NCBI RefSeq assembly: GCF_007655135.1
Contig: NC_045128.1
Location: 806,001 to 870,000, forward strand
Reading direction: 5' to 3'
Length of the DNA stretch: 64,000 nucleotides
Origin: Punica granatum
Taxonomy: Eukaryota; Streptophyta; Magnoliopsida; Myrtales; Lythraceae
The notes beneath the pieces were generated by a model. The model saw only the letters and a list, made by a program, of their open reading frames with translations, did not search any database and was not told the DNA's origin. This document shows, one piece after another, positions 11,142 through 21,701 of this stretch (within the stretch, counting starts at the first letter, position 1; every line of letters begins with the position of its first letter). The translations under genes were made by a program, and so were the position numbers.

Positions 11142-13440
11142 TCTATATCTATATCCATACTATAATAAAAGTATGAGGTTTTTTTTTTTCAATTTTCATA
11201 ATTTCAAAAATACCATTGTGCCATCGTGACTCTTTGTTATACCCTTTCGGATTTGTTTCTTTTGGTTGTATGCTTTCATAATACTTGTATTTGGGTTCTT
11301 TCTCTTTATCACTGATTTTTGATATTTTTCCCCCACATGTCCATTTCAATGAGTAGCCATTATCGCAGGTACGTTTGTCCTATTTATTCATATTCATTTC
11401 TAATTTCAAAATTTTGTTGTATCATCTGTTCGTTGCCCTGTGAATTCAAATAGTCTTTGTCTCCTTTCTTCCTATCGATGGCAAAAATAAAAGTATAGAG
11501 GCGTTTCTCCAACTTTTCTTTCCATTTTGCCCTTACTTAAATAATGATATTATAAATTTACCGCTTTACATAATTAACAAAACTATATTAATATTTGAAA
11601 TTATCATACCTTTTGGCAAATGTCCATTCATTCAAACAATACAAGTGAAACAACTTTTCAAACTACATTTCAAGAGGCCCTTACATCTCCTAGGGTTAAA
11701 TTTAATTCATACAACACGTAATTTTTACTTTTTTTCGGAAATTATATCTTCTTTAGTATAACAAGAAAATATAAAGATTCAATAAAGAAAAAAGAGAAAG
11801 TTATAATTTAATAAGAAGATAAATTTAATAGTTAAATAAGTATAGATAAATTCAATCATCAAATATTATTTCATATTTGGTGAAATATGATTTCCTGGTG
11901 AAAGGATGTGATTGCAAAAGAGATGTGACCATTCATAGAGCTGCATTTGTTTCTGCTATATATACCTTCTAGTTTTCAAAATAGACATATGAAAAATCAC
12001 TTAAATTCCCTTCTCCCTCTAAAACTTTTCTCCTACATATTTCATTAAGAAGTATTAAAAGATTATCGACATTGTTGCCCGAAAATCTCAAGGTCATCTT
12101 CTTATATTTCAAAAGGTATGCCAATTTCTTATATGATATTTATTCTCTTATAATTTATAGATTCTTTATAGATCGTTAATAGAAAATATTTATGTATGGT
12201 TCTCGAATAACCCTTTATGTATTATTCTTCATAAATTTTACTCTTTTTTAAGAATAATATGTTTCCCTCTATATTTTGAATTATTACTTGATTGTTAATC
12301 TTCTTTTTATATTCTTGTTCATAGTTTTATAGGAATCAAGAAATTGAGTGGTGGGGGCCTTTACTCGGCAACTAACACCAGCTGATGACCTCGCCGAGGG
12401 TAGTTGTGCCCTCCAATAAAGCACCATTGGCATGATCTGCTTTTCTCTTTCATTCTTCGATCTCGTAAGTTTGCTCTTATGTGTGTATATATAATTGTTC
12501 TATTTATTATTACAGATTTTAGATTTAAATTTTGAAATTTAAAAATATTGAAAATGCCTTATGTAAATATTTATAAATGATATGTCATATTTATACAAAA
12601 ATAAATGTTTTGGTCTGAAAGATAAAATTTTTTATTTATTTTTTATCTTTTTCTGTACTTATCCCAAATGAAAAATTGAGAAGAAATTAAAATTAAATGT
12701 GATTTACACTCAAAGGATGATTAGCAATAATTATTCATTACATTCGAAGTAACTTTTTACAAAAAAAAATAGAATTGTAACAATTAGACGATGTTTTTTT
12801 GTTATTTTGCTTTTCTCTCATTTTTCTTTAACTAATAGTGTTCACTCTTTTTGCTCTTGATTTTCATGATTTTAATCCAACTTTTTGCTAAGACTTTATT
12901 GCTCATAGTTTAATTTTTCTTATTTTAAGATTTATTATATGTGTTGTACAACATGAGTATAAAATACTAATTTACTTAAAATGAATATTTATTACAATTT
13001 CTTTTCAATTAAATATTAGAATTATTTTTTTTTTCTTTTGTTTCAGTTAACTACTTCAAAAGTCCAACAAATACATAATATAGTTTGGTAATGTGTTATA
13101 TTAAAAGATTATACCTTCACTTCTTATATTATCCTTAATTTTTTTAAGGTAAATTGACTTAATTTTTGCTAGAAAATTGAATTAATTATCTATGACTTTT
13201 GAAAATATCAATTATGTTTTATTTAAATAAAAATTGTAAACATGTATTAATGATATTAAGTAATTTATGTTTTTTTGATTTGGTATATTTAACCAACCAA
13301 TAAGATTATTAATGATGTTATATAATTAATTATATATTTCTCGGATGAAATTTATTTTTTTATATATATTTTCTAGCTTTATATATGTATTACGTGTTAC
13401 CACTTAATCGGGAAACGTTTCACGTGCAACGCACGTGTGG
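11142..13440 (+). mobile_element. Putative non-autonomous Helitron-like element
   Basis: The left boundary is suggested by TCTATATCTATATCCATACT followed by ATAATAAAAG, a common plant Helitron 5' pattern. The right boundary is suggested by CACGTGCAACGCACGTG at 13421-13437, a hairpin typical of Helitron 3' ends. A clean CTRR terminus is not visible after it, so the end is uncertain. The interior is AT-rich and non-coding except for a ~110-base GC-rich island (about 12345-12450). No Rep/helicase is encoded. It abuts the BASS1-derived mosaic, so the true element may extend further right. Confidence 0.4.
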
Positions 13441-13448
13441 ATTCACTA

Positions 13449-13479
<31 letters not shown>

Positions 13480-13490
<11 letters not shown>

Positions 13491-14182
13491 ATCTCGCGGT
13501 GCCTACAGAGTTCTGCGCTCGGGTTCCTTACTCCATCAACCCTCTCGTGGCAGTCCCTTCTGCAGTCAGTGTCGTGTGCATGGCGGTAATATAACATATC
13601 CTAACCCAAGAACATGTTTTCTAATACAACTTTTATAGTTTATGCTAATGAGTGATGTGGTTTGTTGTCTCTCTGAGTCCGTTGTCAAATATATATTTGT
13701 TATTGTCGCTCGGAGGGAGTGCGCTTGCTGTCTTCTTGAGGAACAGGCCTCTTCCCATCGATGATAAAGACGACTTCAACGAATGAGAACTTCATGGCCC
13801 AACTAAATCGGAAAGGCCATTGTTTTTGCCGGCGTGTATTGTTAGTCTCAGGTCTCTAAATAGACTTTGTTTTTTTTCTTGATTCCTGAAGCCGCGTTTG
13901 ATGTTAGAAGGAAGTAGGTGCGTTGTACCGTTGGACGAAAATTTATTAGGACTAGGAGGGCAAAGTTTTTGTTAAGAATCCCTGAGGGCATATAGTACTG
14001 CTACAATAAAGCCCCGAATTTTTCGTGCTCAGCTTATGCTTGAACTTAGTTTCCCAATTTATGTATCAAAGAGATCTGCTTTTGTATCGAGGTCCTTCCA
14101 ATCCATGACTCAATCTGTAGCCCAGTGTGGCCCTTCACCAGCTGGTCGTGAATTGTCCATCAGTGCCGATGTGCATCATTAA
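13480..14182 (+). pseudogene. BASS1 pseudo-fragment A (exons 12-13 plus 3'UTR)
   Basis: Collinear with 3295-3997 of the BASS1 locus: end of intron 11, exon 12, intron 12, exon 13 and the 3'UTR with its flank. Exon 12 has lost part of the ...[11 protein letters not shown]... coding stretch and is frame-disrupted. Exon 13 retains the DDKDDF end but has a Trp codon changed to Leu. Introns are retained, so this is a DNA-level copy. It begins in a (TA)n run next to the Helitron-like end and stops where homology gives way to an AT-rich insert. Confidence 0.88.
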
Positions 14183-14634
14183 AAATTTAATATTTAAGAA
14201 ATGTAATATTTTTTCTAAGTAATATCATTTTTATTCATCCATATTTGGTATTATAATTCATGTTCAATTATCCTTAATTTGCACTAATAATTGAATGGTT
14301 TCAACTTAAGAATATTTATAATTTAATGAACATTTCAATTGTGATGGTAATTTTTAAAAATACATCTTAAAATAACCACTCTAACCAATAGCACGTGCAT
14401 CGCAAGGGCAAAAAAGCTAGTCATTTTATAAAAGATAATCGAATTTGAAATCTCTTGTGTGTGCTTATGCACTCTATACATTCTTTTTATGTTTCATTAT
14501 AGTTTTTTCGTTGGAAAAAAATTATGAAAGACATTACTCTCGTAATTCTGAAAGATAAAGCATTAGATGTTATTTCTCTCCCAATAAATGCGCTTTTCGA
14601 AATTCGAACTTGTATTATCCTTCTTATAACCAAC
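14183..14634 (+). mobile_element. Insert with a Helitron-like 3' end between BASS1 fragments
   Basis: The sequence is unrelated to BASS1. It contains GCACGTGCATCGCAAGGGC, then AAAAAAGCTAG at 14420 followed by T, a good fit to a Helitron 3' end (hairpin, short spacer, CTRR, T). The following 14424-14620 is a diverged direct repeat of about 10930-11110. Confidence 0.5.
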
Positions 14635-15243
14635 GCTTGGTTAGAGGCAGATATCTTCAGTCTTCACGATTGGTCTTGGGTTTCTCATGCTCTCGATGGG
14701 GTTGACTCTGACTTTAGAGAACTTGAGACGATGTCTGAGGAACCCATGGACTGTATGGGGTAAATCATTAGAGTTTTGAGTTCATACATTGGCCGAATGT
14801 TTGAGGCTCCAACGTTTCAGTTCAAATGCTAATACCTCGAACTCGATTTTGCAAGTCGTTGTAGGATTTCTAGCTCAGTATATGATCAAACGTCCCCTGT
14901 TAGGCTTCGTCATAGCAATTGTAAATATTCCCTCACCCATTCAGTTCCTATTCTCGGCAATTTTTCTATTATCCCCCCAAGTTGATGATAATACTACAAG
15001 TACAACACATTCCCAGCAGAAAAATAAATATCTAACTTATGCTATAATACTCTGAAACATATGATGAGCTATATATATCTCACTTTTCAGACTCTGAAAT
15101 TGTCTGCACCTCTTGCTACGGGTCGTACACAGGTGTCGTGCTGCCCTGGAGGTCAAGCATCGAATGTCGCTACCTACATATCTACGGGGGGACGTGACTC
15201 TCTCGGTTCTTATGATCACGTGAGTTACATTTATCCATGTGTC
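14635..15243 (+). pseudogene. BASS1 pseudo-fragment B (exons 5-7)
   Basis: Collinear with about 1761-2352 of the BASS1 locus, introns included. The exon 5 donor is altered (GTAAGG to GTATGG), and the exon 6 acceptor AG before the conserved G is lost (GCAGG to GCAAG). Exon 7 keeps the [18 protein letters not shown] coding sequence but carries substitutions, and the frame before it reads out of register. The 3' junction joins what was 2352 to what was 4213, sharing the bases TGTCAA. Confidence 0.88.
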
Positions 15244-15560
15244 AACTAAATTCCTGTTCGAGCGATCAAGGAGTCTCATTCATATGCTAAGAATATTTTA
15301 TAACTGCGTCGAGGAAAAAGAAAAGAAAAGAAAAGAAAAGCTGTATTTTGGTATTTTCTTCTATTTGATTTGTAAATTATATAAACAGTCAATTGGGAGA
15401 GAATGATTCTTTTTTTTTTTTATGAATATGAAATCTCAATCCAATGATATATAAAAGTAATCTTATCTGAATAATCTGCACGAAATGACTTACCAGTTAT
15501 TGTTAGTCCTTTGGGACAACGAATATTGACTAATCCTTTTTGTCGACTAACTTAAGGATA
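15238..15560 (+). repeat. Duplicate C of BASS1 downstream DNA
   Basis: Aligns in direct orientation with about 4213-4550, non-coding DNA 600-900 bases beyond the BASS1 stop. Shared features are the GAGGAGTCTC word, the poly-T tract, the aaacagtcaa word and the ATATAAAAGT word. It is fused to fragment B with only TGTCAA at the junction. Confidence 0.8.
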
Positions 15561-15561
15561 T

Positions 15562-15762
15562 TATATATGTCATGAATGTTGTAACAACGAGGACTTTAAG
15601 CGGAGATTAGCATATTATATTGGATTTTTATATAAGTAACTAATTAAGTTGTTTGGCCGTGCGATTAATCTAATTTGATGATCTACTAAACACATACATT
15701 AGTACATATGCATGTTTTGTTTTGAATTAGTTGCAACGGAACCAGAAAAATAAACGAGGATA
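15562..15762 (-). repeat. Inverted duplicate D of the 5.4-5.57 kb region
   Basis: The reverse complement of this tract matches about 5396-5575. For example, AACATGCATATGTACTAAT and the AACTAATTCAAA(A/G)CAAAA word occur in the same order. The fragment therefore comes from the same neighbourhood as A-C but in the opposite orientation. Confidence 0.8.
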
Positions 15763-18480
15763 TTACAATATAATTCATAATAGTGTTCAATCCCGTGCAA
15801 CGCGCACGGGTTTGTGTCTATATATTTATATTTTGTACTAATTAATAATTTAAGATATTAATTTATTTATTAGTATTATTGTTATTACTGAAAATAAAAT
15901 ATTTCAATAATCAATTTTTAAAAATAATTTTCAACAGAATTACATTAATACTTTTGAATAGTTCAATTATAATTTTATAATGAACATTCTTATTATGTCT
16001 CGTAAATTTATTTAATTTCTTTCACAATTTTAATTTACATTATATATAATTATATTATTTTATATTATTTTTTAAACTTATGAAATCTGGATAAAAATTA
16101 TTATTATGCACTCAAGTAAATTTTAGTTATATATGGATTATGCTTGCTAATTCGTAGTTAGACTTTCACTTGATATGATAATTAATGCTCCTATTTATAG
16201 TTTCTGGCCGTCCACACAGGTGAATGCCTACACGCAGAGTCACACGCTTACAGAAGCTAAGCAATTTACCGGGCTGTAATATGTAAGTGTAATGTAATAA
16301 ATATATATGGAAAAAACGAAAAATCTACCCAAAAAAGAAAAAAAAATAACGAGAACTATCCTGAGAAATGGATTTGATATAGTGATAAGTCATCGACTAG
16401 GGAACCGTTAGGTTTTATATTTGATCCTCCTTAGTTGAAATTTATAGGCCCTCAATTTACCTTTCACTATTTTGTGTACTGGATCCCATATATATATATA
16501 AGAGGTATTTTTTTTATAGGTAAATGAAGAGAGAGAGGTATCCTTTATCGAAAAAGAGAGAGAGACATCCTTAATTTTGAATTCTTGAGATTACATAAAT
16601 ATTTACCCATTCTAAAAGGTAATTAATCTATTAAAATAAACTAATTTTAAATATTTTAGTGAGTAAATAAATATTATAAATTTGTTCTCTCTTTTTCTTT
16701 CTTCAATTTTCCCCTCGCTACCATATTTCTCTTTTCTCTCTTTCGGTTCAACGATCTCTCTCCTCTCATCAGCTCACAACTTGAACATCACTCTCATATC
16801 AATTTTCCTTATTTTCCCCTAATTTTTTTAATAATTTGCAAGAAAACTGACGACTATATATATATATATTGCAGATCAGTAAATTTCACCTTCGATACTC
16901 TACTCATTTAATTTGTAAATTTTTTGTTATAACTTTTTACAATCAAATTATATCATAATAGAATTTTTCAAGTCACTTAATTAATTAGATATGCCTGTAG
17001 CGTGAGTTCAGAAGCTAATATACATATAGAAGATACTAACACAGAGCGGTAGACGACTATCGTATAAAAAATCGCATAATTCCTACTAGTTATAATCATA
17101 TAATTGTCTTCTATAAAAATTGATAGATGATCATATCCAGCATACCATCTAAATGTAATTAATTATATCTACTAATGACTGAATCTATGCCCTAGCATCG
17201 ACTACAATAATTATGTGCCAGTCAATTTGCAACAATTTTCAGTAGTAAGTCTATCTTTCTCAATTAACTTCATAAAGGCAGCCTTTCTCCGTGTTTGGCT
17301 TAAGGAAATGTTGTACGTTACCGTCCTGCCTCGAGAGAATTTATTTGCCATGAATGATGAAACCTTCCCCTCCCATGGCTTAACGGACGTCATGTTAAAC
17401 ATGACTAATCAAGAATTTGATTCGCCTTTTCTTTTTTATCTTTCTTTTCTTTCTATGTAAGCCTACCAACATATATATGCTTAGGATTCACATGCCCTCT
17501 CGTATTTTTATCTATTGATCCGGATGAAACATTTTCCTCGCATCACTTTTAATTTGTTCCAACATACATATACTTATTTAAGGGGAAAAGAACATCTTAG
17601 AAAATTTGGGTTGGACATGAAATCTAGTAACCAGAACTTCCTAAATTCATCTCTATTATATATATCCGTCCCTTATTAAATCCTTAAACTCAACGCATGG
17701 GACACCGATCATCATTGATTAGTTACTGAAAATGATTTTGTGACGTATTTATGCTTATGTAAAATTGATCTTATTTCGATAATTGAGGTAGTCAACTTGA
17801 TTTTGTGCATCAATACTTAAACGCCAGGCTAACGTATATATATGCTGATTAATATGGTAACATTATAATATTGTAATTGTGATAAAGTGTCGTCCACCAC
17901 AGTGTGATTGAGGTTATAGGTAGAATTACATAATGAATAGTCCTCCTTATTTCTGTGAAATGATCGATGATCTTTGCACCATATATATAATTGCAGGCTT
18001 GCGCAGAATTATTAAATAAACATTTCATTTAGCCTTATCCAGTTGCCCACTCGTTATAGTTAAATAAATTCAGACTAAATTAAGAAATTAATCACGTGCG
18101 CCTTTTGAATCAGATAGCAATGGATCTAGGGCTTATAAAGTTCATTCCGGAAGCCCATATGCATAATTATGTAGCCCCAAATACTTGATATAGACAATTA
18201 AGTTAAAATTTATAAGTATTTTGTGATTTTACCACGTGAATTCTATTACATATAACCATTATATACAAAAACTTTTCCAGCTTTGGGCTTATATAGGCAA
18301 TTAAGTTGACGGACTGCTACCATTGGGCTCAAAATAAAAAAGTTTTTGCCCTAGCCAACGTACATAATTTCGCATGCGCCCTCATACAGGCTGTGAGATC
18401 GAAAGTCGGCTTATATCGGGCCTATAAGGTTTTTCCATTGAATTTGAAATGAGGCGGGTCGGGTTTTCTAATCCAAACCC
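15763..18480. other. AT-rich intergenic DNA without a recognisable gene
   Basis: A perfect hairpin CCCGTGC...GCACGGG at 15792-15810 resembles a Helitron terminus. The rest is AT-rich, with short (TA)n and (GA)n runs near 16490-16565 and 16855-16870. An 81-codon open frame at 17215-17460 matches nothing I know and has no supporting signal. Confidence 0.5.
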
Positions 18481-18624
18481 GAAAAGCACATGCAGGCATT
18501 TCTACACAAACGATTGCTCATCCCTACAGCAACCTTACTATGGCTTATGGATTATATTCCAGAACTTAAATTAACTGCACCCGAGATAGGTGGTTATGTT
18601 ATCGTTATTTTGTTATTATTCCGG

Positions 18625-20347
18625 TCAAGTGCATTCTGTGAAGAACTCGCCAAGATGTCCGTTATTGTTACTCTCTTTGGGCTTCCATTCGGTCCTTGCC
18701 CGAACAATCTCGTGCCCAGTCTCTAGTTGAAGCAAGTGCTTGAACTCAACTTTGCGGGACTTCTCCGCTCCATCCCCAGAGATCTTGGTCAGTGACTGGC
18801 GCACGCTGTCCCTGCCACATTCCCTCCTATACTCCAGCGTTATTGCCAAGAGGTCATGAGTCTCCAGAATTGTCTGAGGAGTACTCTGCAGATTCGCCCT
18901 CAATAAGTAAACCTTCAAAGCATAAGGTAATCAAGCAGGCTGAGTGTATAGAATATATATACCTCAAGAATCCAGCCAATGTACTTCACATTGTTGACAT
19001 GCTGGTTCACATCTAAATCACTCCACCTAGGCTGCAGCAGAATTAGCACATACATGGAAAAAAAAATGGCGAAAAGTTCCATTTACTAACTAGATATGGA
19101 GTAATTTGGATTATTGGCCACTTACAGTTAAACCTGAGAGGACATAATCTGCAGTTTTGGCATCCAACTTAGGCAGCTTCCTACTGTCCTCATCCACAAC
19201 AGGAGCGGAGTTCAGAAGATGAGGTTCTATTTCTCCTCGAACCTCTTTGGGAATTTTGGATAATTTTCTTGTCAATTTATTCATCATCACCCACACGCTG
19301 CGACACACAAACCCGAAAAGAGATAATTTTTTCTCTAGGAACCATGGATTATTAATAGTTCATAAGTGCTAAAAGGTGAGGAGTGATTCCACGAAATGCT
19401 ACCTAGAGGCCCTTGTTCGAGTTTCTTCGGTTTTTACATCCCTTACAAGCCAATCAATCCGCATGCCGTTCCTACCAGATGCAGATAACCATGCGTCTAC
19501 TTGAACAACATCACCCCTGCATCCAGGAAATACAAGGCTTAGCCGCTGCTCGTCGTCAATCAACTACAATATGGCTAGTGTAACATAAAATGATGGGAGT
19601 AAAGTTATGGCTTACGGCTTACCAAGTGGGATATCGATCGACCAAAACTTGCATCTTTGTGACAACCCAAATCAGGTTTCTCTTGGTCATCTCCCGCGTA
19701 GAACCAAAACCATCAAATATAAGCCCGGCAGTCATAAAATGACTGAGGGCGGCCTCCTGCAACATCAGTGAGAAAGAAGCTCGACCCCGTGATATCGCTA
19801 TTCCAAATAATCACTACAAATAACGGAAGAAAGATCAACTGTCTACCTGTAACTGATTCATTATCGTCTCTATGGATGCTGTCTGATCCGCACCTATTTC
19901 ATAAGACCTAATAGTAAAATTCTGCCTGAACACAAGGCCATCTTGCACTATCCCCCCTAGACCGAATGGATCGATAAACATGCCTGGTCGTCTCAGTTTC
20001 TGATCAAGCGTCATCAGTTGTTGCTTCCTTGCCGCCATGAAGATGCTTGTAATAGCAGCGAGGAGCATACTCCAATCAGGCAAGCGATCATATAAGGAGG
20101 TCTTTGGGGGAGGTGAAGGCGTACTATCATCAGCCTTTGCAGTTTCGGGGCATGTCATCGAGCCAACAAAGCTTCCATTGATCTTCGGGTGGGCCTGGGC
20201 GTCTGCCTTAACCTGCAAGTTACCTGAAGTGGTTATCGACTTCATCGCACCTAAATATGCAGAACCATTTCCATGCTTGGTAGCTTTGGCTGGGTAATTT
20301 GGTGAAGGTAGTGGGAAGAAAGGGGAAGCAGCAGCTGTAGCAACCAT
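18625..20347 (-). CDS. FATB: FATB-type acyl-ACP thioesterase, copy A
   Basis: Plastid enzyme that hydrolyses acyl-ACP, ending fatty acid synthesis and releasing mainly saturated acids. Six exons splice in frame: 19847-20347, 19623-19756, 19403-19516, 19126-19297, 18963-19031 and 18625-18885, giving 416 aa, normal for FATB. The start is MVATAAASPFF, the FATB transit-peptide beginning; an in-frame ATG 11 codons upstream is less likely. DRLPDWSMLLAAI is the FATB hydrophobic segment. Active-site residues are present: DVNQH (Asn316, His318) and RREC (Glu352, Cys353). Copy A has changes at positions usually invariant, such as GMRIDW for GMRRDW, ADQTAS for ADRTAS and NQLQ for NHLQ. Homology to copy B stops just upstream of the start (about 20430), so it lacks copy B's 5'UTR exon and promoter. 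Its expression is therefore in doubt although the frame is open. Confidence 0.87.
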
Positions 20348-20430
20348 GATGCGACCAATCAAAGCCATTAACGTTTCCACGATAACAAATTCGGCATTCT
20401 AATTAAGGAGACATGAACAAGCGATTAAGT

Positions 20431-21584
20431 TCTATTTTACTTGGTAAGTAGAACTTTGAATGCATACATATATTATATATAATATAGTTATATGGATGGG
20501 CATTGAATCTAGTAGAGAAAAAAGAGAATGGCGATAGTTACAAAGAAATAAAAAAAAGATATGAAGAATTTCACCATGAGAATCGAACTCTTATTTACAC
20601 CGAGTGAACGAGTATTAATATCTATCTTTTTTTACATTCATGTCCGTTTTACAGGGAGTTTGGTGGCTGTGTTATGGAATCATTTATCAAACGATAGCAT
20701 CCATCATCTACATATGGCGAGGAGCATTAATAAAAGCCGGATTAGGCACTGCCGACTAGGAAAAGAAAAGGGCAATCTTGTACGTAACCCAAAGATAAGG
20801 GGCACTTATCAGACTGAGTGAGTCAGAGGAAAACTTTTTTCCCTATGGCCTGTGGAAGGACAGAAACGTTAACATAATATTAGAGCAAAAAAAGGTGTAA
20901 GCCATCAAATAGGAATCCTAAAGATCGTAATTATTAAATTGGTTCGAAAAGATGAATTTCGTTTATCATTTAAATTAATGGCCGGATGAAGAAGGAAATC
21001 AAGAATATATATTCCACCTAGAGCTCTCAGAGACTTCAGTAAGTCGAATTTTAGTTGAAACGACTACAAATATGATAATGAGTGTTCGTTTTAATTGAAG
21101 TTTGGTTAATTATTGTCCATTACATAATTTGTAGTATGAAAACATGATAAATTCGTCGCTTTTAAAAGAATTAATGTCACTATAATTTTACAATATGGCA
21201 CTCGCAGATTCTATGAACTATGAGAAAGGTTCCTTTTGTTTTTAAATTTAATAATTTTAACATTACAAAAGAAAATCCTTGTCCTTAATTAATCATGTTC
21301 GGCTAAAATGCCAGACAATATTTAAAATCGCAGCTTTTACCAATTACCGTTTCAAAGTTTGGTAGACTTCTATATTTACCAAACCCTATTACTGGTTTGG
21401 GCCCGTGCTTCACTGGGTAAGATTTTTTTATTTTTTATTTTTTATTTTGGGTAAATCACTGGGGAAGAATTTGTTGATACGATTTGTTGAGCTGAGTCTA
21501 ATACCTCAAGTCCAACATAAATAAGGAATCTAGTATTAGCCCAAAGGCCAAAGCCCATTTACGGTGGTGGGCCCAGGAATTTGA
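20431..21584. other. Intergenic region between divergent FATB copy A and the TDRD3-like gene
   Basis: Presumed upstream regions of two divergently transcribed genes. I could not align the part beyond about 20430 with the 5' region of FATB copy B. No gene or clear core promoter element can be supported. Confidence 0.4.
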
Positions 21585-21701
21585 ATGAGTCGGGTCGGGT
21601 TATCTATTGGCCAGCTAAGCTACTTGAGCGAGCGAGCGAGCCAGCCAGCCAGCCAGCCTGCCCGCGGGAATTCCGAACCGGCGGTGAGGTCTCTCTCGGC
21701 T

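Noticed and set aside
13480..15243. A second functional BASS gene
   Set aside because: Exons are out of order, exons 1-4 and 8-11 are missing, splice sites are mutated and exon 12 has a disruptive deletion.
17215..17460. 81-codon plus-strand frame in AT-rich DNA
   Set aside because: No recognisable domain, no splice partners and no promoter; length expected by chance.
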